Shown: positions 10,087 to 17,934 of the stretch, piece by piece
How positions within the stretch are numbered: the first letter of the stretch is position 1
Layout of the letters: the number at the start of each line of letters is the position of its first letter
Source of the DNA: Pannonibacter phragmitetus_B
GTDB lineage: Bacteria > Pseudomonadota > Alphaproteobacteria > Rhizobiales > Stappiaceae
DNA length: 64,000 nucleotides
Reading direction: 5' to 3'
Assembly: GCF_050510895.1 (NCBI RefSeq)
Contig: NZ_JBNINT010000001.1
Location: 1,736,001-1,800,000, forward strand
Notes under the pieces: model-generated
What the model saw: the letters and a program-made list of their open reading frames with translations, nothing else
Databases searched by the model: none
What the model was told of the DNA's origin: nothing
Program-made: the position numbers and the translations under genes

Positions 10087-11427
10087 ATGCCGATCAACAT
10101 CACAATGCCGGCCCTCTCTCCCACCATGGAAGAGGGCAACCTGGCCAAGTGGCTGGTGAAGGAAGGTGACAAGGTTTCTCCCGGCGACGTGATCGCCGAG
10201 ATCGAAACCGACAAGGCGACCATGGAAGTGGAAGCCGTGGACGAAGGCACGGTCGCAAAGATCGTCGTCGCTGCTGGCACGCAGGGCGTGAAGGTCAACA
10301 GCCTGATCGCCGTGCTCGCCGGGGAAGACGAGGACGCTTCGGCTGTCTCGGCAGCGCCTGCTGCCGCGCCTGCCAAGGCGGAATCCGCTCCGGCCAAGGC
10401 CGAAGCTGCCGCTGCTCCGGCTCCGGCCGCTGCTGCACCGGCATCTGCCGGTCCGGCTCCGGTCAGCGCATCTGGCGAACGCATCTTTGCCTCGCCGCTC
10501 GCCCGCCGTCTGGCGTCGCAGAACGGTCTGGACCTCAAGGCCATCGCAGGCTCTGGCCCGCATGGCCGTATCGTCCAGCGCGACATTGAGGCCGCTCTGA
10601 AGGCTGGCACAGGCAAGGCAGCTCCTGCTGCTGCTGCTGCCACCGCCGAGGCTCCGAAGGCCGCTGCTGCTGCTGCGCCCGCAGGTCCCTCCAAGGAGCA
10701 GGTGCTCAAGCTCTTCGCCGAAGGCTCTTACGAGCTGGTGCCGCACGACGGCATGCGCAAGACCATTGCCAAGCGTCTCACCGAGTCCAAGCAGACGATC
10801 CCGCACTTCTACGTGTCGGTGGACTGCGAACTCGACGCGCTTCTGGCCCTGCGCACCCAGCTCAACGATGCTGCGCCGAAGTCCAAGGACGGCAAGGCGG
10901 CCTACAAGCTCTCGGTCAATGACATGGTCATCAAGGCCATGGCTCTGGCCCTGCGCGATGTGCCGGATGCGAACGTCTCCTGGACGGACGATGCCATGGT
11001 CAAGCACAAGCACGCCGATGTCGGCGTTGCCGTGTCGATCCCGGGCGGCCTGATCACCCCGATCATCCGCAGCGCCGAGCAGAAGGCCCTGTCCACCATC
11101 TCCAACGAGATGAAGGACCTGGGTCAGCGAGCCAAGGACCGCAAGCTGAAGCCGGAAGAGTACCAGGGCGGCACCACCGCCGTGTCCAACATGGGCATGA
11201 TGGGCGTGAAGAGCTTCTCGGCCGTGGTCAACCCGCCGCATGCCACCATTCTGGCGGTCGGTGCGGGCGAGCAGCGTCCCGTCGTCAAGAATGGCACACT
11301 GTCAGTGGCCACTGTCATGACGGTAACGCTCTCGACCGACCACCGCTGCGTGGACGGAGCTCTGGGCGCGGAACTTCTCGGCGCCTTCAAGGGCTACATC
11401 GAGAACCCGATGAGCATGCTGGTCTGA
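10087..11427 (+). CDS. pdhC: Dihydrolipoamide acetyltransferase (E2) of pyruvate dehydrogenase
   Basis: E2 carries the acetyl group from E1 to CoA and forms the core of the complex. Domains in order are: lipoyl domain (1-78, lipoyl lysine in ETDKATMEV), Ala/Pro-rich linker, peripheral subunit-binding domain (about 132-172, ASPLARRLASQNG...GPHGRIVQRDIE), a second linker, and the catalytic acetyltransferase domain (about 210-446) with the active-site DHRCVDGA near the C-terminus. There is one lipoyl domain only. The start ATG lies 17 bases after pdhB with GCGAGGGAGG as its Shine-Dalgarno. A strong hairpin follows the stop. Confidence 0.95.
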   Translation: MPINITMPALSPTMEEGNLAKWLVKEGDKVSPGDVIAEIETDKATMEVEAVDEGTVAKIVVAAGTQGVKVNSLIAVLAGEDEDASAVSAAPAAAPAKAESAPAKAEAAAAPAPAAAAPASAGPAPVSASGERIFASPLARRLASQNGLDLKAIAGSGPHGRIVQRDIEAALKAGTGKAAPAAAAATAEAPKAAAAAAPAGPSKEQVLKLFAEGSYELVPHDGMRKTIAKRLTESKQTIPHFYVSVDCELDALLALRTQLNDAAPKSKDGKAAYKLSVNDMVIKAMALALRDVPDANVSWTDDAMVKHKHADVGVAVSIPGGLITPIIRSAEQKALSTISNEMKDLGQRAKDRKLKPEEYQGGTTAVSNMGMMGVKSFSAVVNPPHATILAVGAGEQRPVVKNGTLSVATVMTVTLSTDHRCVDGALGAELLGAFKGYIENPMSMLV

Positions 11428-11441
11428 GTGCCCCTCAGCGA

Positions 11442-11468
11442 GGCCCCGGCAGGTCCGGGGCCTTTCTG
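11442..11468 (+). terminator. Intrinsic-type hairpin after pdhC
   Basis: A perfect 8-bp GC stem, GGCCCCGG (11442-11449) and CCGGGGCC (11455-11462), with a 5-base loop is followed by TTTCTGTCTT. Its position between pdhC and lpdA suggests partial termination or processing that lowers lpd relative to E1/E2. Confidence 0.7.
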
Positions 11469-11519
11469 TCTTGAAAACAGAACGCGACATTCTTGCGAAA
11501 CAAAGGCGAGGGAACTTCC

Positions 11520-12965
11520 ATGGCCGATAGCTATGACGTCCTCATCATCGGGTCGGGCCCCGGCGGTTATGTGACCGCGATCCGTGCGGCCCAGCTCGGC
11601 TTCAAGACTGCCATTGTCGAGCGCGAGCATCTGGGCGGCATCTGCCTCAACTGGGGCTGTATTCCGACCAAGGCGCTGCTGCGCTCCGCTGAAATTCTCG
11701 ATCACGCCAACCATGCCAAGTCCTACGGGCTGAAGCTGGAAGGCAAGATGACTGCCGACATCAAGGACGTGGTTGCCCGTTCGCGCGGCGTTTCGGCCCG
11801 CCTCAACGGCGGTGTCGGCTTCCTGATGAAGAAGAACAAGATCGACGTCATCTGGGGTGAAGCCAAGCTCACCAAGCCGGGTGAAGTCGTGGTCGGCAAG
11901 TCGTCCAAGCCCGCCGTCGAGCCGCAGCACCCCACGCCCAAGGGCGTGAAGGGTGAAGGCACCTACACGGCCAAGCACATCATCATTGCCACTGGCGCCC
12001 GTCCGCGTGCGCTGCCCGGCATCGAGCCGGATGGCAAGCTGATCTGGACCTATTTCGAGGCGATGAAGCCGGACTTTATGCCGAAGTCGCTGGTCGTGAT
12101 GGGCTCGGGCGCCATCGGCATCGAATTTGCCTCCTTCTACCGCTCCATGGGCGTAGACGTGACCGTTGTTGAAGTCATGTCCCAGATCATGCCGGTGGAA
12201 GATGCCGAAATCTCCGCCATCGCCCGCAAGGCGCTGGAAAAGCGCGGCATGAAGATCATGACCGAGGCCAAGGTTGCCAAGGTCGAGAAGGGCGCCAATT
12301 CCATCACCGCCCATGTTGAAACCAAGGATGGCAAGGTGACACAGATCACCGCTGACCGTCTGATTTCCGCAGTCGGCGTGCAGGGCAACATCGAGAACCT
12401 CGGGCTTGAGGCGCTTGGCGTGAAGACCGACCGTGGCTGCGTCGTCATCGACGGCTATGGCAAGACCAACGTTCCGGGGCTTTATGCCATTGGCGACGTG
12501 GCCGGCCCGCCGATGCTCGCCCACAAGGCCGAGCATGAAGGCGTCGTCTGCATCGAAAAAATCGCAGGCCTGCCGGGCGTTCACGCCATGGACAAGGGCA
12601 AGATCCCGGGCTGCACCTACTGTAACCCGCAGGTCGCTTCTGTTGGCCTGACCGAAGCCAAGGCCAAGGAGCAGGGCCGCGACATTCGCGTCGGCCGCTT
12701 CTCCTTTGCCGCCAACGGCAAGGCGATTGCTCTGGGTGAGGACAACGGTCTCATCAAGACCATCTTCGACAAGAAGACCGGCGAGCTCCTGGGCGCCCAC
12801 ATGGTTGGCACGGAAGTGACCGAGCTGATTCAGGGCTTCGTGGTGGCGATGAACCTCGAGACCACCGAGGAAGACCTGATGCACACGGTCTTCCCGCATC
12901 CGACGCTGTCGGAGATGATGAAGGAAAGCGTTCTGGACGCCTACGGGCGGGCTCTGAACGCCTGA
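11520..12965 (+). CDS. lpdA: Dihydrolipoyl dehydrogenase (E3)
   Basis: This FAD enzyme reoxidises dihydrolipoamide with NAD+. The FAD-binding GSGPGGYV is at residues 11-18. The redox disulfide is C42/C47 in GGICLNWGCIPTK, the NAD-binding GSGAIGIEFASFY is mid-protein, and the C-terminal dimer domain ends with the His-Glu-type HPTLSEMMKES. The 481 residues include an insertion of about 15-20 residues near 130 (a Pro/Gly-rich segment), known from Rhizobiales pdh-linked enzymes. I chose the ATG at 11520 because GAGGGAA lies just before it; the frame opens slightly earlier at 11493. Confidence 0.95.
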   Translation: MADSYDVLIIGSGPGGYVTAIRAAQLGFKTAIVEREHLGGICLNWGCIPTKALLRSAEILDHANHAKSYGLKLEGKMTADIKDVVARSRGVSARLNGGVGFLMKKNKIDVIWGEAKLTKPGEVVVGKSSKPAVEPQHPTPKGVKGEGTYTAKHIIIATGARPRALPGIEPDGKLIWTYFEAMKPDFMPKSLVVMGSGAIGIEFASFYRSMGVDVTVVEVMSQIMPVEDAEISAIARKALEKRGMKIMTEAKVAKVEKGANSITAHVETKDGKVTQITADRLISAVGVQGNIENLGLEALGVKTDRGCVVIDGYGKTNVPGLYAIGDVAGPPMLAHKAEHEGVVCIEKIAGLPGVHAMDKGKIPGCTYCNPQVASVGLTEAKAKEQGRDIRVGRFSFAANGKAIALGEDNGLIKTIFDKKTGELLGAHMVGTEVTELIQGFVVAMNLETTEEDLMHTVFPHPTLSEMMKESVLDAYGRALNA

Positions 12966-12978
12966 CGCAAAGTCCTTC

Positions 12979-13009
12979 AGGGCCGCCCTTCGCAAAGAGG
13001 TGCGGCCCT
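12979..13009 (+). terminator. Candidate hairpin terminator after lpdA
   Basis: AGGGCCGC (12979-12986) pairs with GCGGCCCT (13002-13009) across a 15-base loop, 13 bases after the lpd stop. The T-run that follows is short (CTTGG), so termination efficiency is uncertain. Confidence 0.45.
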
Positions 13010-13101
13010 CTTGGCATTTCAGCCACACGGAACCTCTTGCGGAACTTCGGCGGTGTCTTCAGTGTTGTTAGGGCAGTACATCAATGAGGAGACTGCAAAA
13101 A

Positions 13102-13350
13102 ATGACGCTTGAGACCGTGATCATCTGGGCCCTGATTGGCCTTGTAGCCGGGTGGATTGCCAGCTTCATTACAGGTGGCGGCGGGCTGATCCGTTACATT
13201 CTGACCGGTCTTGCCGGTGCAGTCGTTGGCGGCTTTCTGATGCATTACTTCGGGTTTTCGCTGAACCTGGGCAATGCCATAGCCAACGAGATCGCCGTGG
13301 CTGCCATTGGTGCGGTCGTTGTGGTTTTCGTCGCCCGGATACTGGCGTGA
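13102..13350 (+). CDS. GlsB/YeaQ/YmgE family small membrane protein, copy 1
   Basis: This is an 82-residue, very hydrophobic protein with three predicted membrane helices: an ALIGLVAGWIASFI segment, a Gly-rich ILTGLAGAVVGGFLM helix and a C-terminal AAIGAVVVVFVARIL helix. This is the pattern of transglycosylase-associated/GlsB proteins linked to envelope stress, whose biochemical role is unknown. I prefer the ATG at 13102 (MTLETVI) to the one at 13084, because GAGGAG at 13086-13091 would serve it with 10-base spacing. It forms a tandem pair with the next gene. Confidence 0.8.
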   Translation: MTLETVIIWALIGLVAGWIASFITGGGGLIRYILTGLAGAVVGGFLMHYFGFSLNLGNAIANEIAVAAIGAVVVVFVARILA

Positions 13351-13417
13351 ACGCCACACGGACCACAGGATCTGACCGCTTCCGGCAGCAGTGCCGGAAG
13401 CACGGGAGGCAGAGCGT

Positions 13418-13654
13418 ATGATTTTCTGGATCATCATCGGGCTTCTGGCTGGCGCCATCGCCCACAGGGTACTGGACAGCCGCGGCGGCTTCTTCGGCTC
13501 GCTCGTCGTGGGACTGATCGGCGCGCTGGTCGGCGGAAAGCTCGCGGAAATTCTGCGGCTCAATCTCACTGGCGGCTTTATCGATCAGCTGGTTGTTTCG
13601 ACGGTTGGTGCCGTTCTGTTCCTCTTCATATGGCGCAAGATCAGAGGGCGCTGA
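13418..13654 (+). CDS. GlsB/YeaQ/YmgE family small membrane protein, copy 2
   Basis: This 78-residue paralogue-like partner of the preceding gene has the same layout: IIIGLLAGAIAHRVL, a Gly-rich VVGLIGALVGGKLAEIL helix, and VSTVGAVLFLFIWRKIRGR at the C-terminus. GGGAGG lies 7-8 bases before the ATG at 13418, which decides the start over 13391. Divergence from copy 1 is substantial, so the duplication is old. Its function is not known beyond a membrane/stress association. Confidence 0.8.
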   Translation: MIFWIIIGLLAGAIAHRVLDSRGGFFGSLVVGLIGALVGGKLAEILRLNLTGGFIDQLVVSTVGAVLFLFIWRKIRGR

Positions 13655-13687
13655 TCTCGAGAACCGATAACATCCTGGGGTAGGGGC

Positions 13688-14128
13688 ATGATGCGGGGCG
13701 AACTGCCAAGTCTGAGCGACTTTCCGCTGCACAGCGAGGACAAGCTGCGCTATGGCGACACGGACCGTCAGGGCCATGTCAACAATGCCGTCTTCTCCAC
13801 ATTTCTTGAGACCGGACGTGTCGAGGCGCTTTATGGTGCGGGCACATCGCAGCGAAGCCTTGTGGACGAAGGTGCTGCCTTCGTCATCGCCCGGCTGGAG
13901 CTGGATTTCCTGGCCGAAGTCACATGGCCTGGTACGGTCGTGACCGGTACGCGGGTCAAGGCGGTTGGCCGCAGTTCCATCACGCTGGAGCAGGCTCTGT
14001 TCCAGAATGGAGCCTGTGTGGCGCGGGCTGTGTCCGTGGTGGTGCAGATGGATGAAGCCACCCGTAAATCCCGTTCGCTTTCGCCTGAAATGGCCGCCCG
14101 CTTTGCTGCGCTGAGCGGATCTTCCTAA
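13688..14128 (+). CDS. Hotdog-fold acyl-CoA thioesterase (4-hydroxybenzoyl-CoA thioesterase/YbgC type)
   Basis: This probably hydrolyses an acyl-CoA thioester in the cytoplasm; the substrate cannot be read from the sequence. The 146-residue hotdog protein carries the signature RYGDTDRQGHVNNAVF (about residues 20-36). In the family the Asp of D-x-x-G-H-V-N is catalytic. The C-terminal half (SITLEQALFQNG...) forms the second hotdog strand set. GGGGTAGGGGC precedes the start. It stands between the GlsB pair and lipA with no overlap. Confidence 0.8.
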   Translation: MMRGELPSLSDFPLHSEDKLRYGDTDRQGHVNNAVFSTFLETGRVEALYGAGTSQRSLVDEGAAFVIARLELDFLAEVTWPGTVVTGTRVKAVGRSSITLEQALFQNGACVARAVSVVVQMDEATRKSRSLSPEMAARFAALSGSS

Positions 14129-14191
14129 AACGCATGACACCGCGGCAATGAGGCACTTGACCTTCGGCGCTGCTCACGACATTTGGATGCC

Positions 14192-15100
14192 ATGGTAACG
14201 ATCCTCGACACCCTGAACCGTCCGGCTCCCGTTCAGAGCTCAGACGATGCGAAGCCCCGGCATCCGGAAAAGGCCCACCGGCCCGACAATCCGGTCGCCC
14301 GCAAACCTGCCTGGATTCGCGTCAAGGCGCCAACGTCGCCGGTTTACCGCGAGACCCATCAGGTGGTGCGCGAGAACAAGCTCGTCACCGTGTGCGAGGA
14401 GGCTGGCTGCCCGAATATCGGTGAGTGCTGGTCAAAGAAGCATGCGAGCTTCATGATCCTCGGCGACACCTGCACCCGCGCCTGCGCCTTCTGTAACGTG
14501 CGCACCGGCATGCCGGGAGCCGTAGACAAGAACGAGCCGGAAGGCATCGCCACGGCAGTTGCGACCATGGGGTTGCAGCATGTCGTGATCACCTCGGTAG
14601 ACCGGGATGATCTGGATGACGGCGGTGCAAACCATTTTGCCGATGTGATCGCTGCGATCCGCGCAAAGGCGCCGAAGACCACGATCGAGGTTCTGACGCC
14701 CGACTTCCTGCGCAAGGACGGCGCGCTGGAGATCGTCGTGAAGGCGAAGCCGGATGTGTTCAACCACAATCTGGAAACGGTTCCGTCGAAGTATCTCAAG
14801 GTGCGCCCTGGCGCCCGCTACTTCCACTCCATCCGCCTGCTGCAGCGGGTGAAGGAACTCGACCCTACCATGTTCACGAAGTCCGGCATCATGGTTGGCC
14901 TCGGCGAGGAGCGCAATGAAGTGCTCCAGCTGATGGACGACCTGCGGACGGCGGACGTGGATTTCCTCACCATCGGCCAGTACCTCCAGCCTTCGAAGAA
15001 GCACCATCCTGTGCTGTCCTTCGTCACGCCGGAGGAGTTCAAGGCCTATGAGAAGATCGCCTATGCCAAGGGCTTCCTGAAGGTTTCGGCCAGCCCCTGA
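14192..15100 (+). CDS. lipA: Lipoyl synthase
   Basis: This radical-SAM enzyme inserts sulfur into octanoyl groups on lipoyl domains, including those of PdhB and PdhC upstream. The auxiliary cluster cysteines are in CEEAGCPNIGEC (near 67-78). The radical-SAM cluster cysteines are in CTRACAFC (near 94-101). The 302-residue length is normal and the C-terminal VSASP serine region is present. I chose the ATG at 14192 (MVTILDTLNR); a TTG three codons upstream is less likely. The location near pdh fits a shared role in lipoate-dependent metabolism. Confidence 0.95.
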   Translation: MVTILDTLNRPAPVQSSDDAKPRHPEKAHRPDNPVARKPAWIRVKAPTSPVYRETHQVVRENKLVTVCEEAGCPNIGECWSKKHASFMILGDTCTRACAFCNVRTGMPGAVDKNEPEGIATAVATMGLQHVVITSVDRDDLDDGGANHFADVIAAIRAKAPKTTIEVLTPDFLRKDGALEIVVKAKPDVFNHNLETVPSKYLKVRPGARYFHSIRLLQRVKELDPTMFTKSGIMVGLGEERNEVLQLMDDLRTADVDFLTIGQYLQPSKKHHPVLSFVTPEEFKAYEKIAYAKGFLKVSASP

Positions 15101-15231
15101 CCCGCTCCTCCCATCACGCGGGTGAGGACTTTGCCGACTTGAGGGCCGCGCGCGCAGCAAAGCTGGGCCATTGACACAAGAAACAGCGCCGGCGGCTCAA
15201 CACGGGCTGCCGGGCGCTTGAAGAGACTTAC

Positions 15232-15710
15232 ATGCCGTCATTTGAATCGAGCCGGGACGTGGCCCACAGCGCCAGCGACATGTTCGACCTTGTTGCCGAT
15301 GTGGAGAAATATCCCCAGTTTGTGCCTCTTTGCCAAAGCCTCGTGATCCGTGGCCGCAAGCCGCTGGACGAAACGCGCGAGGTTCTGGTGGCTGACATGA
15401 CAGTCGCCTACAAGCTGTTCAAGGAAACCTTCACCAGCCGCGTGGTTCTGGACAGGCCAAAGAACCAGATTCTCGTGGAGTATCTGGATGGGCCGTTCCA
15501 GCATCTGGAGAACAGGTGGACCTTTCAGCCGCGCGAGCAGGGGGCTGCAGTGTCGGTTTCTTCATTTCCTATGACTTCAAGAGCCGGACGTTCGCAGCCT
15601 TGATGGGCGCCATGTTCGACATGGCTTTCCGCAAGTTTGCAGCCGCTTTCGAGGAGCGGGCTGACGAGGTCTATGGCCGCAAGGCCGGGGTTCAGCTTAC
15701 CGCCCGGTAA
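15232..15710 (+). CDS. Coq10/RatA-like START-domain protein (one apparent frameshift)
   Basis: This polyketide-cyclase/START-like protein belongs to the family named Coq10 (ubiquinone binding) or RatA in bacteria; in alphaproteobacteria a ubiquinone role is the usual inference. The N-terminal frame has the diagnostic DLVADVEKYPQFVPLC and the C-terminal frame has VGFFISYDFKSRTFAALMG. They join to 159 residues if one G is added to the GGGGG at 15540-15544, giving REQGGCSVGFFISYDF. It follows lipA, as in many Rhizobiales. Its last 14 bases overlap the end of the convergent secreted-protein gene. Confidence 0.85.
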
Positions 15711-16152
15711 AGGCGCGCCGTATTTCCTGGAACCTGAACTCCCGTGGAGGAGCCGGATCACCCGTCAAGCCCCGCTCCACGTGGGCTGGCAGGTTCAAAT
15801 CTTCAATCTTCACCTGCTCTTGCGGATTGCGGCAAACCGCCTGCCAGCGGCCGTTGGCGTTGCTCTCCAGATTGAGTTCAAAGCCGTCGTCAGCCTCTTT
15901 TTGAGTCCAGGCAACGGTGGTTGGACGGACCCAGAACTTGGAGCCGCAATATTCCACAGCTACAAAGCCCTGATGTTCCCGGCGAAGCACCACGTGGCTG
16001 CCTCGGAAACGGCCATGGTCTCGTGAAATAATGTGAAACTCGCCTGATTGCGACTGCCCAGCCGTTTGTGTTGCAGCCTGGGCGAATGCCGTAACCGGCG
16101 ACAGGCTAACGGCAATAATGACGGCCAGAAGAACACCAGCAAGGGTTGCCAA
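15697..16152 (-). CDS. Secreted protein of unknown function, member A of a tandem pair
   Basis: This is a 151-residue protein starting at TTG 16152; no ATG or GTG exists upstream in frame before a stop. Residues 1-25 form a signal peptide ending near AFAQA. The core (FHIISRDHGRFRGSHVVL, then FVAVEYCGSKFWVRP and VAW) aligns by eye with the neighbour at 16323-16790, including a Cys in YCG and a second Cys in the later AVC segment. These could form a disulfide in the periplasm. I recognise no named family. Its 3' end overlaps the Coq10-like gene tail to tail. Confidence 0.7.
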   Translation of the reverse strand: MATLAGVLLAVIIAVSLSPVTAFAQAATQTAGQSQSGEFHIISRDHGRFRGSHVVLRREHQGFVAVEYCGSKFWVRPTTVAWTQKEADDGFELNLESNANGRWQAVCRNPQEQVKIEDLNLPAHVERGLTGDPAPPREFRFQEIRRAFTGR

Positions 16153-16322
16153 GGCACAGATCCATGTGTTGAGCAGGCCTATGGTCGCGTGCAGGTTGCG
16201 CCGACCTGCCTGTCACTTTTACGACTAGAAGTTTTGCCTGCAAAGGAGGCAATATCAAGTCAATCCTGCGTCAGCCTTGCGGCGGCTGTGCGAAAGCAGG
16301 AATCTGGCCGTGGAAGTGCGTG

Positions 16323-16790
16323 TTACTGCTGATGGTAGGTGCCCCTTGCCTTGCCGCCGGACTTATTGGCAAAGGCTTCGCTGATCCTGGACAACTTGCT
16401 GCCTGGAGGAGGCGCGCTGGACGAACCTTCATTGCTGACGACCAGCGGGTCCTCGTCGCTGCCAATGTCCGCCATTGAGACGTGATTCTCCGCCTTGGCA
16501 CAGACCTCGACCCAGCCGCGTCCGTTGCTGTACTCCAGTCTTACAAGGCGCTTGTTTTCAACTTCTATCAGGCTCCAGGCTACCGATTTGGGCCGGACCC
16601 ATACCTTGCGGCCGCAGTAGGCCACTGCAACATAGCCGTCGGCCTGTTCTTCAAGAACCTGATGGCTGCCGTGAAAGGTGCCATCAGCTTGCCGTGAGAT
16701 GAGATAGAAATCTCCCGCTTTCACTACTTCTTCGGCTTGTGCCGGAAGAAGGGATGCAAGAGCTCCCGCAAGAAAAATCGATATGCGCAT
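16323..16790 (-). CDS. Secreted protein of unknown function, member B of a tandem pair
   Basis: This is a 155-residue protein starting at ATG 16790 with a short signal peptide (MRISIFLAGALASLLPAQA). It shares with its downstream neighbour a core of the form FYLISR-x-ADGTFHGSHQVL, then YVAVAYCGRKVWVRP and SVAW, and the second Cys in WVEVCAKAE. The C-terminal 50 residues (Ser/Pro-rich, ending in a basic tail) are not shared. It lies between a Coq10-like gene and pncC, neighbours that are normally adjacent in Rhizobiales. The function is unknown. The 170 bases between the two members hold no clear gene. Confidence 0.7.
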   Translation of the reverse strand: MRISIFLAGALASLLPAQAEEVVKAGDFYLISRQADGTFHGSHQVLEEQADGYVAVAYCGRKVWVRPKSVAWSLIEVENKRLVRLEYSNGRGWVEVCAKAENHVSMADIGSDEDPLVVSNEGSSSAPPPGSKLSRISEAFANKSGGKARGTYHQQ

Positions 16791-16884
16791 AACAACCTGC
16801 CCCGTTGCCAGCGCCGGGCCAGCAGAGGCGCAGGCTCAGCACAAGTGCCATGTTATAGTGAGGCCGCCTTGATATTCCCTTCTG

Positions 16885-17379
16885 TCAGTCGATCAAATTT
16901 GACAGAAGCTCCAGTGCTGTTGCTGCCGATAGTGCGCGGATGCCGTCGCGCCCCCGATCACCGAACTGGCACGCCAGATGCCGTGTCTGCTTGCCTTTGC
17001 CTGCGGCAGCAAAATGAACCAGTCCGACAGGCTTTTCCGCCGAGCCTCCACCAGGACCGGCGATTCCCGTAATCGAGACGGACACATCTGCGCGTGAATG
17101 AGACAAGGCCCCTTCCGCCATCGCCCGCGCCGTCTCTTCGCTGACCGCGCCCACGCGGCCAAGGACTGCCGCCGGAACCCCCAGCATCTCCATTTTCGCT
17201 TCGTTGGAATAGGTGACGAAACCCCGGTCCAGAACGGTGGAAGATCCGGGGATTTCGGTAATCAGCGCGCAAACAAGACCGCCAGTGCAGGATTCGGCCG
17301 CTGTCATCATCAGCCCCTTGCCCTTCAGCTTCAGGACAAGTGCTTCCGCCTGCGGGCGCAGATGCGTCAGGTCAGTCAT
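16885..17379 (-). CDS. pncC: CinA-family nicotinamide-nucleotide amidohydrolase
   Basis: This deamidates NMN to NaMN in pyridine nucleotide recycling. The 164-residue protein is the stand-alone C-terminal CinA domain. ESCTGG with the catalytic Ser is near residue 29, RGFVTYSNEAK comes next, and the VSITGIAGPGGG...KPVGLVHFA block follows. No N-terminal molybdopterin-like domain is present. It is 24 bases downstream of ispF on the same strand, so co-transcription with ispD-ispF is likely. Confidence 0.9.
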   Translation of the reverse strand: MTDLTHLRPQAEALVLKLKGKGLMMTAAESCTGGLVCALITEIPGSSTVLDRGFVTYSNEAKMEMLGVPAAVLGRVGAVSEETARAMAEGALSHSRADVSVSITGIAGPGGGSAEKPVGLVHFAAAGKGKQTRHLACQFGDRGRDGIRALSAATALELLSNLID

Positions 17380-17403
17380 GACAGGTCTCTCTGTTGCCGG
17401 TCT

Positions 17404-17916
17404 TCAGTCGCCCAAGTCTGGCAGGCGGACCGTTGCTGTGGCAAGGGCTGCAATGCCCTCGCGTCGCCCGGTGAAGCCGAGCTCTTCCGACGTGGTGGCT
17501 TTGACGGACACCCGTTCGGCCGGCAGGGAGCAGATGGCGGCGATGCTGCGGCGCATTTCTTCGCGCACGGGGCCGATCTTGGGGGCCTCACACACGATGG
17601 TCACATCCAGATGCGCAACCCTCCCGCCACGTGCGGCCACCAGAGACAGGGCGTGCTGCAGGAACTTGTCCGAGGACGCTCCCTTCCATTGAGGGTCGGA
17701 GGGCGGAAAATGGCCGCCGATATCCTTGTCTGCGATGGCGCCGAGAATAGCATCGGTCAGCGCATGCAGCGCCACGTCCGCATCAGAGTGGCCCTTGAGG
17801 CGCTTGTGGAAGGGAATGGCAATTCCGCCAAGAATGACCGCGTCACCGTCTTCAAAAGCATGCACGTCGTAGCCGTTGCCAACGCGGATATCCGGCAATT
17901 CAGACCAAGGCTTCAT
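17404..17916 (-). CDS. ispF: 2-C-methyl-D-erythritol 2,4-cyclodiphosphate synthase
   Basis: IspF makes MEcPP in the non-mevalonate isoprenoid pathway. The family start DIRVGNGYDVHAF (metal-binding Asp/His) is followed by LKGHSDADVALHALTDAILGA, PPSDPQWKG and a C-terminal KATTSEELGFTGR. There are 170 residues. A good Shine-Dalgarno (AGGAG, 5 bases before ATG 17916) supports separate translation. The frame is the same as ispD with one TGA and six codons between them, as if a bifunctional IspDF had been split. Confidence 0.95.
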   Translation of the reverse strand: MKPWSELPDIRVGNGYDVHAFEDGDAVILGGIAIPFHKRLKGHSDADVALHALTDAILGAIADKDIGGHFPPSDPQWKGASSDKFLQHALSLVAARGGRVAHLDVTIVCEAPKIGPVREEMRRSIAAICSLPAERVSVKATTSEELGFTGRREGIAALATATVRLPDLGD

Positions 17917-17934
17917 GCTGACTCCTGACTCATT

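Noticed and set aside
8652..10709. Long minus-strand frame of 685 codons opposite pdhB/pdhC
   Set aside because: It is the antisense shadow of high-G+C codon bias in two clearly coding genes; the product is low-complexity and matches no family.
11394..13028. Minus-strand frame of 544 codons opposite lpdA
   Set aside because: Antisense shadow of the lpdA gene, rich in His/Asp/Gly with no domain.
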